The position numbers and the translations under genes were made by a program. A stretch of DNA of 64,000 bases from Dioscorea cayenensis subsp. rotundata (taxonomy: Eukaryota > Streptophyta > Magnoliopsida > Dioscoreales > Dioscoreaceae). Positions 46,526 through 59,528 of this stretch are shown here, piece by piece. A model generated the notes under the pieces. The model made no database searches, was not told the DNA's origin, and saw nothing but the letters and a program-made list of their open reading frames with translations. The stretch's first letter is position 1; every line of letters starts with the position of its first letter. The DNA lies in assembly GCF_009730915.1 (NCBI RefSeq), contig NC_052481.1:10740146-10804145 (forward strand), written 5' to 3'.

Positions 46526-46980
46526 AGCCACAGTTAGAGCCTATGGAGACCGATGCACCCTCTGAAGCAAAGGAGCTACCACCAGTGCAGATCTTTTCTA
46601 CTTCTCGAGCCCATGATCGCTTTGAGAGGCTCGAGAGTGCTGTAGGGGGTATTACAAAGGGATTTAGCTGAGGTTCGCGCGATATAGGCCGTGAACCATA
46701 TTAAGGTGATGGCACGTCTTGACATGCTACAACAGATCTTATAGTGAGACGCGACATCCCCATTTGTGATGAGACCCCAGACTTCTCTAGCACCAGCAGC
46801 ACCACCATCACCACCAGAGGCACCAGCAGCATCACCAGCGGCAATAGCAGAGCCAGTATTTGACACCGATACTTGAGGAGTCTTTACTTTTAGTTTCTTT
46901 TATGTTTTTGTATTTTATTTCTGCATCTTATTTTCGACCTGTACAACTCATAAAGGATTTTCCTTCCGAGTTTATCTTTT

Positions 46981-49900
46981 TGAAAACACCCCTTGCGTAT
47001 GTCTCGCAAGTACATGGGTTTGACAAAGTAATAAAATTCCAGGTGAGTGGATATCGTATCCACAGGGAGTACGGAGTAAAAATACTTAAATTGCATCTTA
47101 ACAAATCGAAATATGAATAGTGATTTGTATGACAAGATATAATGCAAACAAAAGTATATGAGACAAGAGAGAGAACTGACAAGGTCCCCTTGCGTATATC
47201 CCGCAATTACACGGGTTTGTCGAAGTAATAATCCCGGATGAGCGGGTATCGAATCCACAGGGAGTAGGGAATAAAAACACTTAATTTGCTTATTAGCTAT
47301 GTGAAAGATCAGTAGTGATAATTGTGACAATGATTCAATTCTCAAAAGTAAAAGCAACAAGTAAGAGAGCACGAGTAAAGGAGGAGGTAAGGCAATCGAT
47401 AAAGATGGGGTACTCGGATAATGTTCCACCTAGGATAATTGTTTCAAGTGCAAGAACCCTCTATTATGCTTCCTAATCAATGCAATGGTGAGTCATGGAA
47501 ATCCTTAATTACATAGTCTCAAATATAAGGTCAACTATGCCTAACTCTATACATGTCCCGGAGGAGAGATTAGATAACCTCTCAACCTCACACTCGTATA
47601 GAGTTGCAATGAGCTCTAGGGATTCCAAGTGATAAATCTCTTCCTAATTATAGACCTAACCCTTTGGTCCAGGCGGAAGATCCCTAACCACGATTAAGCC
47701 CTAGATACTAAGATCACCTCAACGCTTCACTCCGTTGCACGCACAACTAAGCCCCAGCAGAAGTTCATCCCTTAGACCATTCACTCTATTATGGCCACCA
47801 AGAACTCGAAAAACAGAGGTAGAATCTATCACGTCGGAGGGGAAAGGGGACGCTCTTGTACCTCTCGACTCACCCTCTCAACCCTCTCCAACCTAGCTTT
47901 GTCTAACGCTCGTGGTGTGTCACTCACTCACAAGGTTATCAACGAGAACTCTCAACCCTAGTGTCACTCTAGGGGAAATGTTCATACAATCAAGCATTCA
48001 AGGTTGGAACTCACAATAAACATCAATTAATTGAAAGCATAATAAAGAAATTCAATGAAACAAATACATCCTAGGGTTCACAAATACCCAAGTACCCACT
48101 AGGGGTTTAGCTCTCCATGGAGCTAAGTACAATCAAAGAAATAGAATGTAAAAGCAATGAATCCATAGAAAACCCCCTCGATGGTCGTGTTGATGGTCTT
48201 GTGGAGAGTCCTCAACTCATCGTAATTGATCATTTGTCCGGCCTAGGATACACCTCGCCGGATCGGTGCCAACGAAAGCTCTCCCAATAACCTTCTTCCA
48301 AATGACGCACGATGTCGGAGCCGTAGAACCTCTCCAAAACCCTAGCCAATATCCCTCAAAACCCTAGCCGAAGCCCTCTCTCAAGTTGGGGAAAAGATGG
48401 AGAAAAGAATACTCTAATCGGGGCTGAATTGGCTTTAAATAGGGCTGGAATTGGGCGACCACACGGGCCTGTGGATTTTATACACGCCCGTGTGGAATTT
48501 TCACACGGGCGTGTATAATTTCCACACGCCCGTGTGGATTCTCTGAATTCCTGTTTTTCTCGACCAGTTGTGAATAGTACTACTACAGTACATTACTACA
48601 ATCTCTGCTACAGTATCCGGCCTGAATAGCTTCCTGAATCCATACTTTCATTGGGGTAACGCAAACGGGCACACGTTCACGTCGTGGATCACTTGCTTCT
48701 TCAGTGATAGACAAGTTGGTGGAGCTCTTGTTCTATATGCATACGCTGGAATGCTCGAGTGTGACTGCCCTTGTGCCCATCCAAATGGATGTACCAATTA
48801 GATTACGAGGAGGTTGTCACACACTCTAGCATCTCACACCCGACCTATGTCTTCGCGTTTGAACCTTAGCAAGATTTCCTCCAAAATCGGTGCATTGTGA
48901 TCCACATTGGCTTCTTTCCTTCATAATCGGCCTCACAACCCTACCTGCACGAAAGTAACATAAAAACACACATATTAGTGTAAAAACCCGAGAAAAGTAA
49001 TGCTCAACATAAGGAATGAACGCTTCGCATTCATATCGCACAAGCACTTATCAAGAACACAAGTAAAGGAAAGGTAAGGCAATCGATATAAATGGGGCAC
49101 TCGGATATTTATCCACCTAGGACAATCATTTCAAGTGCAAAACCCCTCTATTATGCTTCCTAACTAATGTATTAATGAGTCATGGAGATCTTTTAATACA
49201 TGGTCCCAAATCTAAGGTCAACCATGCCTAACCCTACACATGTCCCGGAGGAGAAATTAAACAATCTCTCAACCTCGCACTCGTATAGAATTATAATGAG
49301 TTCTAGGGATTCCAAATGATAAATCCTCTTCCTATATTTAGACCTAACCCTTTGGTCTAGGTTGAAGGTCCCTAGCCAGAATTAAGCCCTAGATGCTAAA
49401 ATCAGTTCACCGCTTCACTCCATTGCACCCGCAACTAAGCCCCTATGGAAGGTCATCCCTTAGCCCATTAACTCTGCTATGACCGCACAGAACTCAAAGA
49501 ATTGGAGATAGAATAAATCACACCAGAGGAGAAAGGGGACGATCTGTTACCTCTTGACTCACCCTCTCAATCCTCTCCAATCTAGCATTGTCTAACACTA
49601 GTGGTGTGTCACTGACTCACAAGGGTTACCAACTAGAACTCTCAACCCTAGTGTCACTCTAAGGGAGAATTCATACAATCAATGCATTCAAGATTGGAAC
49701 TCAATAAAAACATGAATTAATGAAAGCATAATAACAAGGTTCAATGAAAAGAATACATCCTAAGGTTCACAATCCGAGTACCCACTAGGGCTTTAGCTCT
49801 CCATGGAGCTAATTACAATCAATGAAATTGAATGTAAAAGTAATGAATCCATAGAAAACTCCCTCGATAGTCGTGATGATGGTCTTGTGGAGAGTCCTCT

Positions 49901-50751
49901 ACTCGTCCAAAGGTCCCTTTGTCCGGCCTAGGATACACCTCGCCGGATTGGTGCCGATGATAGCTCTTCCACTAACCTTCTTCCAAACGGAACGTGATGT
50001 CAGAGCCGTAGAACCTCTCCCAATATCTAGCCAATACCTCTCAAAACCCTAGCCGCCACCCTCTCTTAAATTGGGGAAAAGATGGAGAAAAGAATCCTGA
50101 TATCGGGGCTAAAATTGGCTTTTAAAGGGCTGCAATAGGGAATCCACACGCCCCTGTGAATATTTCACACGGCTTGTGTGGAATTAACGCACGGGAGTGT
50201 GGAATTTCTGCACGCCCGAGTGGCTTCTCTGGTTAACTCCTTCTTCGACCGGCTGTGAACAATACCTGCTTCAGTATTTTATTACAGTGTTGCTACATTG
50301 CCTTGCTACAATACCAGTCTGAAACACTCTCGAAACCACGCTTTCATCGAGGTAATGTAAACGGTCACATGTCTACGTCGTAGATCGCTTTGCTTCTTCA
50401 ATGAACAGCCGCGTTGCTCGAGATCTTATTACACATGCACAAGCCGGAATACTTAGAATGTGACTGCCTTTGTGCCCCTACAAATCATTATGCTAGCTTG
50501 AATACAAGGAGGTTGGCACACATTCTAGCATCTTGAGCCCGACTTATATCTTCGCGTTTGAACCTTCTCAAGATTTCCTACAAATGGTGCACTCACAATC
50601 TACATTGGCTTCTTTCTCTAAGATTCAGCTTCATGAACATATATGCATGAAAGTAGCATAAATATACACATATTAGTGTTAAAACCCGATAAAAGTAATG
50701 CTCATCATAAGGAAAGAATACTTCGCATTCTTATCACACAAGCACTTATCA
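46981..50751 (-). mobile_element. M3 3' LTR, interrupted by S2
   Basis: Begins TGAAAACACC (one base off TGACAACACC) and ends CTTATCA beside a polypurine tract. The LTR's own sequence is 46981-47176 plus 49059-50751. Confidence 0.87.
47177..49053 (-). mobile_element. Solo LTR S2 (Athila type), TSD AGAAC
   Basis: 1877 bp from TGACAAGGTC to CTTATCA, flanked by AGAAC at 47172-47176 and 49054-49058. Subfamily as S1. U3 palindromes at 48458-48540 are near perfect (CACACGGGCGTG arms around AATT). Confidence 0.92.
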
Positions 50752-52038
50752 AACTCCCCCACACTTAAGCTTTTACTTGTCCTCAAGCAAAAATTAAAAC
50801 ATTGTATGCATAGGTGAAGGAAATATTGGAAGTGCTTGGCCTTATGTTCACCAAAACATGCAAGGAGAGCATTCTACAAGTAAGGAAATTTTAACACTAA
50901 ATACGAAATATCAATGCTCTAGCTAAAAACTTGAATAAAAAAAGACAACAAACCCAAAATCGTGTAAGTGAGTGAACTCACTCAAGTCAACCCAAAGTAT
51001 ACTCCTCAAAGTTCTACGTAAAAGCGACTTATTTATCTGCAAAAAGGTAACAAAAATTTTAAAAAGAGTAGTAGCTTCACACATACTCTAAGGTAGCCCT
51101 TTCCAAAGCGGCCGCTAAGGTAGCTTTCACACTTTTGAGGTGGTAGCTCTTTCTACCGGGGTGGTAACTTTCACACATCCCATGAGATAGCTATTTCTCT
51201 CATTAGGGCATAACTAGTATCCGACTTATGAGAGAAGCTTCATACATTATAGGTGGTAGCTCTTTCCACCCAACAAGCACAACTAAACAACAAAACTATT
51301 TTGTTCTTTCTTTTCATTTTTCTATTTCTTTCAGCAAAATAACATAAGAAACAAAACTAAAACTAGTTCCTTTAACATCAAACTTGAGTTTCCAGAAGAG
51401 TTTAAAGAGTGAGTAGTACACAAGTGTCAATCGGGCAAAATTTCCTAAAAAGTCAAGCAAGAACTAGAGCATGAGAACATTCAATGTTAAAAATTCACCT
51501 ATACTCAAGAATACAATCATTGCAACTAAAGTGAACCGCCATTGGCTATTTGAGCATGTATAATAATCAAGACTAATATAAAAGATATGTGTGCACTATG
51601 AAACTCCCACTCACACTTAAGTTGTACATTGTCCCCAATGTACACATGCAAGCTCACTCATGATGTATATAAATTAAAAATAAATACGGGAGAAGAAATC
51701 AAAACAATACTCCCCTGACTCCTAGTGTTGTATTTGATGGAGCTAATTCGTTGGGAATGGTGTTTCAACGGGTTGTCAAGCATACACGATCAAATGTCAA
51801 AGCACCTTGGTCTTGTCTTGACAAATTCTCAATTCCCATGATGACAAGACCATCTGCATGCATACAAGAGAGGGTTCAGTAAAGCTCAATAAAACAAAAA
51901 TAGCTCAAGAAAATAAAAGATAGAAAAATTAATACAACTCGAGACAACAAAACGAAAATAAACTCAGAAGGAAAGTCCTTTCTGAGTATACAAGTCTGGA
52001 ATGAAATGCAAAAAGTAATAAAAACCAAAGAAAATAAA
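50752..52038 (-). other. M3 region between env-like gene and 3' LTR
   Basis: Polypurine tract 50752-50766; ~25-bp GAAAGAGCTACC-type repeat array about 51065-51270; remnant of the second polypurine tract at 51600-51619; perfect TGTACATTG hairpin at 51623-51644; degenerate ACGGCCAAG hairpin around 51783-51815. No gene. Confidence 0.75.
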
Positions 52039-53363
52039 TCAAGTGTCGGTGCCGTGCTCTGGCTCCTCTGCTGGATAGTCGAACGGCGCTGGTGGATCTA
52101 GTGAGGATGATGTAGGAGGTGCCTGAGAGGTGCGGGGTCACAACACAAATGGTGAGGCAACGTCTCTTTGGAGGATTTGCTGTAGAATATTGAAACGCGC
52201 CATGAACTCTGTGAACTATGTGGCCTGCATTGAACGAACCTCTGTTTTCCCTACTCGTGCCTTAGTAATCTCGGTCCGTATCACCCCCACAGCACTTTTG
52301 AGCCTCTCAAAACGATCATGGGCTCGAGATGGTGAAAACATGCGTACTGGGGGTGGGTCCTCTGCCACAGGAGATGCGTCGATTTCCATCGGCTGAGGTT
52401 GAGGCTCGGAAGCAGGCTGAGAAGCCCCAGCATCGTCTCCCTCAACCTCAACTATCTCTGGGGCAGGAATAATCAGAGCATATAGTCCTAACTGAACTCT
52501 CCATACCATCCCCATCAACCTTAGCGTCTCCATACACAGGGAAGAAGGTATAGTCACCTTCTCGGCCCCTCTGATCGCATTGAGTAAACCCATACCGATG
52601 ACTAGTCTCGTGATATAGGGGCCTGAGAAAATCAATCCAAGTCTGGCATACTGCCCCTGATGTCGAATATACTCTGCCAGGATATGCCCTAAATGTATCT
52701 GTGTGCGCAGTACAATAGAGTACAAATATAAAAGCTCCTATCCGCTAAGCACACAAGTACTTTCGCCTCGCCAGCTCACTGACCTGCTCAGAATAGTGTG
52801 AATGTATCTATAACTCGGGCGGGAGAGGCAAGTGGCCTTCGAAACCCCAGGCTCATACTGCCCCTGTCCACACAATACTGTGTACGCACGCTGCGAAGTC
52901 AAACTCCCAGGATAATCTGTAGGCAGCTGCTCGTACTCCTCTATCTTTGTATAAGCCGCATCATATAACTGCATCAAGATCACAAACTGAGTCACACTCA
53001 AGCTATGATGCTGTCCAAGGGCTCTGAACTAAATGGCACTAACGCTGTCGAAACTGAAGTATGAGCGATCAAACTCGAATGAGGCTAGCAACTCGAGTGT
53101 CAGTACGCGGATGACAGGATCACTGATCGATAGTAAATGGTCCCAGCTGCCAACCGCATGTCCTCGATCTAGTCTGCTATACCCTCTGCCACCTGAATCT
53201 TCCTAAGTGTGCTCACGTCGAGAAATCTGGTCTGACCAAATCTGAGACTAGTAAGCCACTCAAACCTCGCCTGATGCTCGAGAATTGTAAAACTCATGCT
53301 CTTGGGTTCGGGAGATGGCTCACGCGGCCGTTTATCAGCTTGCTTCTTTGACCGAGGTGCCAT
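52039..53363 (-). pseudogene. M3 env-like gene (Athila ORF1-type)
   Basis: ATG 53363, three bases after a TTTTGTAG acceptor-like site; stop 52039-52041 after DTDT. Pieces: 53169-53363 (the MAPRSKKQADKRPREPSPEP basic start, RFGQTRFLDVSTL), 52738-53001 (MSVTQFVILMQL, YEQLPTDYPGSL, SKATCLSRPSYRYIHTILSR), 52216-52725 (the LGHILAEYIRHQGQYARLG stretch, FSGPYITRLVIGMGLLNAI, acidic tail with EPQPQPME, then a helical C-terminus RFERLKSAVGVIRTEI). Gaps between pieces are stops or frameshifts. The C-terminal helix would suit a coiled coil. No membrane segment seen. Confidence 0.78.
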
Positions 53364-54782
53364 AACCTACAAAATTTTAAAGAAACTCGATCAAACAAGT
53401 TAATTGAGTAATGCGGCAGAAATTCGCACGGTCTTGTGGAATTTTCGCACGCCTGTATGGATCTACGAGGCGTGAACTAACACACAGCCACGCCACAAAA
53501 ATCCAGCAATTCACTTTTAACTTCTTTCTAACTTCATTCTTAACATGTATAATCATTCTAATTGTAGAAAGGAAGCATGATTGACCGGTTTTATTGATTA
53601 AATCAAGAATTGATGAAGAAAAACAAAGATAAAAGTTTACCAATGAGTTAAGATTAAAAACTTTGAATTGGCCAAAACACCAAGTAAAAATCCCTCCAAA
53701 TTGGCAATACGAAGTCAGGAAAAGTATGAATGTGCTTACAAATGAATAGGAAGTGTGAAAATGAGAAGAAACAATGATCCTTTCAAAAGAAATCGCATCT
53801 CTTGGTGTTCAATACATCCACACGGGCGTGCAGAAATTACCCACGCCCGTGCGCCTCCACAGGAGAGCTTCACAGGGGCAGATGCACGCCCCTGTGTACT
53901 CTCAGGAAAACCCTCACTGCCTCTGAATGCATCCGCATGGGCGTGAGGAAAATATCCACGCCTATGCGCCCGACCCACAAGGGCAGCCGCACGCACCTGT
54001 GACTTCTCTGTCCACCCGAGAAGAATTGCTAAGTGTTTCGCACGCCTTTGCGGAAATTCCACACGGCCATGGACATTCACAGGCCTAACTCATAGGGGTA
54101 GCTGCATGCCCATGTGTCTTCCGAGGATGGAGAAAGCTCTTCTGCAGAGATCCACACGGGCGTGCGAAAAATTTCCATGCCCTTGTGTTTTTCACAGGGT
54201 TGCTCACAGGGGCGAGTCCACGCACCTGTGTGCTATCGGGATAATTTGCCAAGTCTCTGCAGGAAAGCACATGCCCGTGTGGAAGTTACACATGGGCATG
54301 CAAAAATCGCAAGGTCACTCACAGGAGCGAGTCCAAGCCCCTGTGCCTTCTCTGGATGAGCTTTCAATACAACTCCACAGGCGTGCGGAAATTACACACG
54401 CCAGTGCGTTACCTCTGGATGACTTAGAAAACTCTGCAGCCTCTGTAGAAATTTCCGGAACATGTTTACACATTCAAAGCATGCCCTTTTATGCAAAATA
54501 CACCAGTGGAAAACATTAAAAATAAGCTCAAGCGACTTAAACTTCACCAAAACCTCATGAAAACACATGATGACATTAAAAATCCACAATATAATACACA
54601 GCAAAGTAACTAAAAATCAAAACACCAACAATCAACAAGTTATTCAAGCATAAACTAAACTGACAACTAAGAAAAACAGTAAAAACTTGGGTTTCCTCCC
54701 AAGAAGCGCTTGTTTTATGTCACTAAGCTTGACATACCTTGTCCTTACCTAACGGGGGCATAGATGAATGTTACCTTCTTAC
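53364..54782 (-). other. M3 spacer with palindrome array
   Basis: The alternating palindrome array runs from about 53815 to 54410; the post-pol block is at 54685-54738. No gene. Confidence 0.77.
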
Positions 54783-57264
54783 TCATGGCTTGAAAGCGTG
54801 ACGAGCAAAGTCTCTTGAAGGTACAGGGAGAGTTATCAGAATTGGGACCACCAAGCAATGGTTCATCCAACTTGTTCGGTTCACGCGCAGCTCTACAGCC
54901 TTGGAGCCTTTCCGGTGGCGTCTCCTCGCCCTCTTTATCTTCCGAAGCACCTTCTTCAGGATCCCCAAAGTAGACGGTACTTCTTCCATATAGCCAAGCA
55001 TCATTATTTCTTCATTTTCCTCCTCTTGGTCGAACAAACCCTTGTAGGGGTCCGGATGAACATTTCCTACATATATTCATTAACAATCTCATCAGTAGTG
55101 TCTAGAAAATACAAAGCATTATTGAAATCAAGATAATGCCACATGGCTTCAGTAAGGCGGTATGTGAGCTTGTTATCGCCAACTCTCAAATTTAACTCCC
55201 CGCCATCCATGTCAATCAATGCCTTGGAAGTCTGCAAGAAAGGACTTCCAAGTATCAAGGGTACATCCGCATCCTCGTCGACGTCTAGCACCACAAAATC
55301 TATAGGAAAAATGTACTTGTCCACCTTGACAAGCACATCTTTGATGATACCCCTCAGATGTTTTACCGTTCGATCTGCCAATTGCAAAGTCATCTGAGTG
55401 GGTCTAGGCTCGGCCAAACCTAGCTTCTGAAAGAAGGTGTATGGTATGACGTTGATACTAGCCCCTGAGTCCGCCAATGCCATTTCTTCATCTAAATTGC
55501 CAATGTTGCATGGAATGATGAAGCTTCCCGGCTATTTCCTCTTGTTCGGCATGTTCTTTAGCAAAACCGCCGAGCAAGAAGCATCTAAGATCATTGAAGC
55601 ACTCTCCTCTAACTTCCTCTTGTTTGTCAACAAGTCCTTCAAGAATTTTGCATACTTAGGCATTTGAGACAATGCCTCAACAAAAGGAATGTTGATGTGG
55701 AGTTGCTTGATAAACTCCGGAACTTCTTGTATAATTCATCCCCTTGGTCATTCTTCAATCTAGAGGGATAAGGTATTCTTGGCTTGAAAGGTGGGGGTGC
55801 CACCTCCTTCTCTTTGCTTGGTCCCTCTTCAACCTCTATGAACTTCGGTGCATGTTCATTGGGCTTCTCACTCAGAAACCTACCTTCAACCTCAGGACCA
55901 CTTCTCAAAGTGACCGTCTTCACATGCTCTCTAGGATTGGTCTCAGTATTCCTTGGCAAGCTTCCTTGTGATCTCTCAAGGTTGTGTAAAGAAGCGGTGT
56001 GCTTGCAAAGTGTAGCCTTAACTGATTGAAACCTTGTATCCGATGATTGAATGAATCTAGTCAAGGCCTTCTCCAAATCTGTCATTCAGGTTTCCAAAAC
56101 GGAAACTCGGTTCTCCATGTTTGGGGCTTGTTGTTTTTGGAAACCCAGTGGCCCCATGGCCTTTTGTGGAACTTGGTTACTCCATGAGAAATTGGGATTA
56201 TTCTTCCAACCCGGATTGTAGGTGTTGCTATATGGATTTCCTTCATTCCTCATGGCATTACCAACAAAATCAACATTCTCAACCGAAGATGCATCACAAA
56301 TGAAGATCGGGCAATCAGAGGGAGCGTGTCCTCCACCATACTCGGTGTAAGTAGTCACGACAGCCACTCTATTCAAAGTTAGAACATCTAACTTCTTACT
56401 CAATGATTCTACTTGAGCCGCCAATGAAGTTACTGCATCTATCTCATGAAGCCCGGCCACCTTCTTCCTCTCCCTAGCATTACATTGGTAGCTATTTAAC
56501 CCCATTTCTTCAATTAGTTGACGGGCCTCACCGGGGGTCTTGCTACCTATGGTACCTCCTGTTGTGCCATCCAAGAGTTTCCTTGTGCTCGGATTCAACC
56601 AATTGTAAAAGGTCTAAACAATCATCCACTCTGGGAATCCGTCTTGTGGACACTTTCTCAAGAGCTCCTTGAACCTTTCCCACGTCTCAAATGGAGACTC
56701 CAATTCTGACTTTACAAAGGATGAGATCTCATTCCTAAGCTTTGCAGATTTCCCATGAGGGAAATAACGGGCAAGAAAAACTTCTACCATCTCCTCCCAT
56801 GTGGTAATTAATGCTCTAGGTAATGAGTGTAGCCACTGCTTCGCTCTCCCTTTTAAGGAAAATGGGAAGGATCTCAACTTGATGGCATCATCCGTCACTC
56901 CATTTATCTTAAGCATATCACACACCTCGAGAAAGTTCTCTATATGACTGTTAGGATCCTCATCGGCCAAACCATTAAACTGTGTGGATTGCTACAACAT
57001 GTGAATCAATACCGGCTTCAGCTCGAAGTTCTGAGCTGTAATCGGTAGACACAAAATACTCAATTGTATCCCCAATACTAAAGGTCTGGCATAATCGGAC
57101 AATGTCCTCTGTTACTCATTTTGTTCCACCATATTATTCGACCCTTCAACTTCCAAATTAGCTAGATTAGACTGTTCTTGCACAGGTTCTTTCCCTTTTT
57201 TTCTAAGTGTACGTTCAAGCTCAGGATCTCCTTCAATCAATATTGAGGGGTTCCCTCGGGTCAT
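54783..57264 (-). pseudogene. M3 gag-protease, no pol
   Basis: ATG 57264 (MTRGNPSILIEGDPELER), first stop at 57112. The capsid-like piece 56614-56970 carries the NSHIENFLEVCDMLKINGV stretch, RAKQWLHSLPRA and ARYFPHGKS. The zinc-knuckle region reads YTEYGGGHAPSDC, so the first two Cys are Tyr. The middle piece has NPGWKNNPNFSWSNQ. The protease piece 55067-55483 keeps ADSGASINV, the RTVKHLRGIIKDV stretch and LILGSPFLQTSKALI. A frameshift near 55070 precedes the last piece (54783-55037), which meets the post-pol block. No RT, RNase H or integrase. Confidence 0.82.
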
Positions 57265-57412
57265 GAACTTGGAGCTGTACAAAGAAAAAAGAAAACAAAT
57301 CAGAACGATGATTTGAAAGAAGATGTGAAATATAATGAATAAATGAATAGCTAAGAAAATAAAGTGCAAAGTATCTCTAAATGCCTAATCCCCGGCAACG
57401 GCGCCAAAAACA
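57265..57412 (-). other. M3 leader with intact primer binding site
   Basis: 57389-57406 is the exact complement of TGGCGCCGTTGCCGGGGA (tRNA-Asp type), identical to that of element A. Confidence 0.9.
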
Positions 57413-58317
57413 TGACAACGCCCCTTGTGTATGTCCCGCAAGTGCACGGGTTTGTCAAAGTAATAAAATCCCAGGTGAGTGGGTATTGTATCCACAGGGA
57501 GTAGGAAGTAAAAATACTTAAATTGCTTCTTAACTAAGCAAAATATAAATAGTGATTTGTGTGACAAGATGTAATGCAAACAAAAGTAAAAGAGACAAGA
57601 GAGAGAGAGAGCACAATTAATAAAGAGGTAAGGCAATCGATATAAATGCGGTACTCATATATTGATCCGCCTAGGATAATCGTTTCAAGAGCAAAAAGCC
57701 TCTATTATGCTTCCTAACTAATGCATTAATGAGTCATTGAGATTCTTTAATACATGGTCCCAAATATAAGGTCAACCATGCCTAACCCTATACATGTCCT
57801 GGAGGAGAAATTAAACAATCTCTCAACCTCGCACTCATATAGAATTGCAATAAGTTCTAGGGATTCCAAGTGATAATTGTGGCTAGGACCTTCCGCTCTA
57901 GATGCTAAAATCTCTTCAACGCTTCACTCCATTGCACTAGAACTAAGCCCAAGCAGAAGGTCATCTCTTAGCCCATTCACTCTACTATAACCGCAAAGAA
58001 CTCGAGAAATTAGAGGTAGAATAAATCACACTGGAGGGGAAAGGGGACGCTCCGCTACCTCTCGACTCACCACCTCAACCCTCTCCAATCTAACATTGTC
58101 TAACTCTAGTGGTGTGTCACTCACTCACAAGGGTTACCAACAAGAACTCTCAACCCTAGTGTCACTCTAAGGAAGAATTCATACAATCAATGCATTCAAG
58201 ATTGGAACTCAATAAAAACATCAATTAATGAAAACATAATAACAAGGTTCAATGAAAAGAATACATTCTAGGGTTCACAATCCGAGTACCCACTAGGGGG
58301 TTTAGCTCTCCATGGAG
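57413..58317 (-). mobile_element. M3 5' LTR, truncated
   Basis: It starts TGACAACGCC and is recognisable up to CTCTCCATGGAG at 58317, about 905 bp of an expected ~1.88 kb. It then switches abruptly to plus-strand LTR sequence of P2. Confidence 0.85.
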
Positions 58318-59528
58318 AATAATATTAGAGAAAGAAGCCAATGTGGATCATAAATGCACCAATTGGAGGAAATCTTGAGAAGGTTCAAACACGAAGACAT
58401 AAGTCGGGTTTGAAATGCAGGAATATGTTCCAACCTCCTCGTATTCAAGTTAGCATAACGATTTGGAGGGGCACAAGGGCAGTCACATTCAAGCATTCTG
58501 GCTTATGCATGTATAGCAAGATTTTCACCAACATGTTTGTTATTGAAGAAGCAAAATGATCTATGATGTAAATGTGTTCCCGTTTATGTTTCCTCGATGA
58601 AAGCATGGATTCAGGAGTGTTTCGGGGATGGTACTGTAGCAGGTACTGTAGCAAAACACCGTAATAGATATTGTTCGTAGCCGTCTGAAGAACGATAAAA
58701 ATAGAGAATCCACACGGGCGTGCGTTAATTCCACAAGCCCGTGTGAAAAATCCACATGGGTATCCACATGGGCGTGTGGATTATTGATTCTAGCCCTATT
58801 TAAAGCCGATTTCAGCCCTGATTTCAGGATTCTTTTCTCCATCTTTTTCCCAACTTGAGAGAGGGCGGCGGCTAGGGTATTGAGAGGTATTGGCTAGGGA
58901 TTGGGAGAGGTTCTACGGCTCTGACATCGTGCTCCGTTTGGAAGAAAGTTAGTGGGAGAGCTTTCGTCAGCATTGATCCGGCAAGGTGTATCCTAGGATG
59001 GGCAAAAGGATCCTTGGACGAGTAGAGGACTCTCCACAAGACCATCACCTTGACTATCGAGGGGGTTTTCTATGGATTCTTTGCTTTTACATTTGATTTC
59101 ATTGATTGTAATTAGCTCCATGGAGAGCTAAATCCCCTAGTGGGTACTTGGGTATTTGTGAACCCTAGGATGTATTCGTTTCACTGAACCTCTTTAATAT
59201 GCTTTCAATTAATTGATGTTTTATTTGAGTTCCAATCTTGAATACTTAATTGTATGAATACTCTCTTAGAGTGACACTAGGGTAGAGAGTTGTTGTTGGT
59301 AACCCTTATGAGTGAGTGACACACCACGAGAGTTAGACAAAGCTAGATTGGAGAGGGTTGAGTGGATGAGTCGAAAGGTAGTGGAGGATCCCCTTTTCCC
59401 TTCGGTGTGATTTATTCTACCTCTATTTACTCAAGTTCTTTATGGTCATAGTAGAGTGAATGGTCTAAAGGATGACCTTCTGCTGGGGCTTAGTTGCGAG
59501 TATAACAGAGTGAAGGGTTTAAGTGATT
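58318..59528 (+). mobile_element. P2 5' LTR fragment
   Basis: Matches LTR positions from about 125 onward. U3 palindromes around 58710-58780, CTATTTAA at 58796-58803. It is joined directly to mid-gag at about 59528; the last part of the LTR, the primer site and the leader are gone. Confidence 0.83.

Larger units (their letters stand above)
42929..46876 (+). pseudogene. Element O env-like gene, split by a solo LTR
   Basis: ATG at 42929, immediately damaged (stop at codon 4, more near 43024 and 43171). Motifs in order: the SPELEHMEFSILEYH segment, KLKFGQMRF, LTLEILASFQFDRAYNS, IPFRAFGQYHSMSVTQFSV, EQLPTDYPGS, IYRALCGQGQYKPGVSKETC. At 43886 the reading is broken by the 2634-bp solo LTR and resumes at 46526 within the acidic/proline-rich C-terminal tail, ending DTDT-stop at 46876. 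The coding parts are 42929-43886 and 46526-46876. It is the same family as the env-like genes of M1, M2, A and M3, although O otherwise carries a different gene set. Confidence 0.78.
4946..46980 (+). mobile_element. Element O: pol-bearing Athila element, heavily nested
   Basis: This is a composite span. O begins with TGATAATAATTGC at 4946 inside the D gag and is last recognised at 46980, where element M3 interrupts it just past the env-like gene. Its own parts are 5' LTR (4946-5071 and 26177-27812), leader and primer site (27813-27959), RT-RNase H (27960-30012), integrase (40282-41696), spacer with palindrome array, and env-like gene (42929-43886 and 46526-46876). Insertions within it are T (5072-26171), A (30018-40276) and a solo LTR (43887-46520). 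No gag or protease is recognised. The 3' LTR was not found. Confidence 0.8.
46981..58317 (-). mobile_element. Element M3: gag-PR-env Athila derivative
   Basis: Minus-strand element with a 3' LTR at 46981-50751 (carrying S2), internal region 50752-57412 and a 5' LTR cut short at 58317. It interrupts the 3' end of element O. RT, RNase H and integrase are absent. No right-hand duplication can be checked because the 5' LTR is truncated. Confidence 0.88.

Noticed and set aside
46860..47429. Minus and plus frames of 60-179 codons over the LTR ends
   Set aside because: They fall in LTR sequence and are repeated wherever the same LTR end occurs; no known protein motif.
48458..48540. CRISPR-like or operator-like repeats (CACACGGGCGTG words)
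   Set aside because: They are palindromic words within LTR U3 and element spacers with variable spacing and no unique spacers; the context is eukaryotic.
59456..59528. An ATG at 59456 as a true gag start
   Set aside because: The first ~24 codons are LTR sequence brought next to gag by a deletion.
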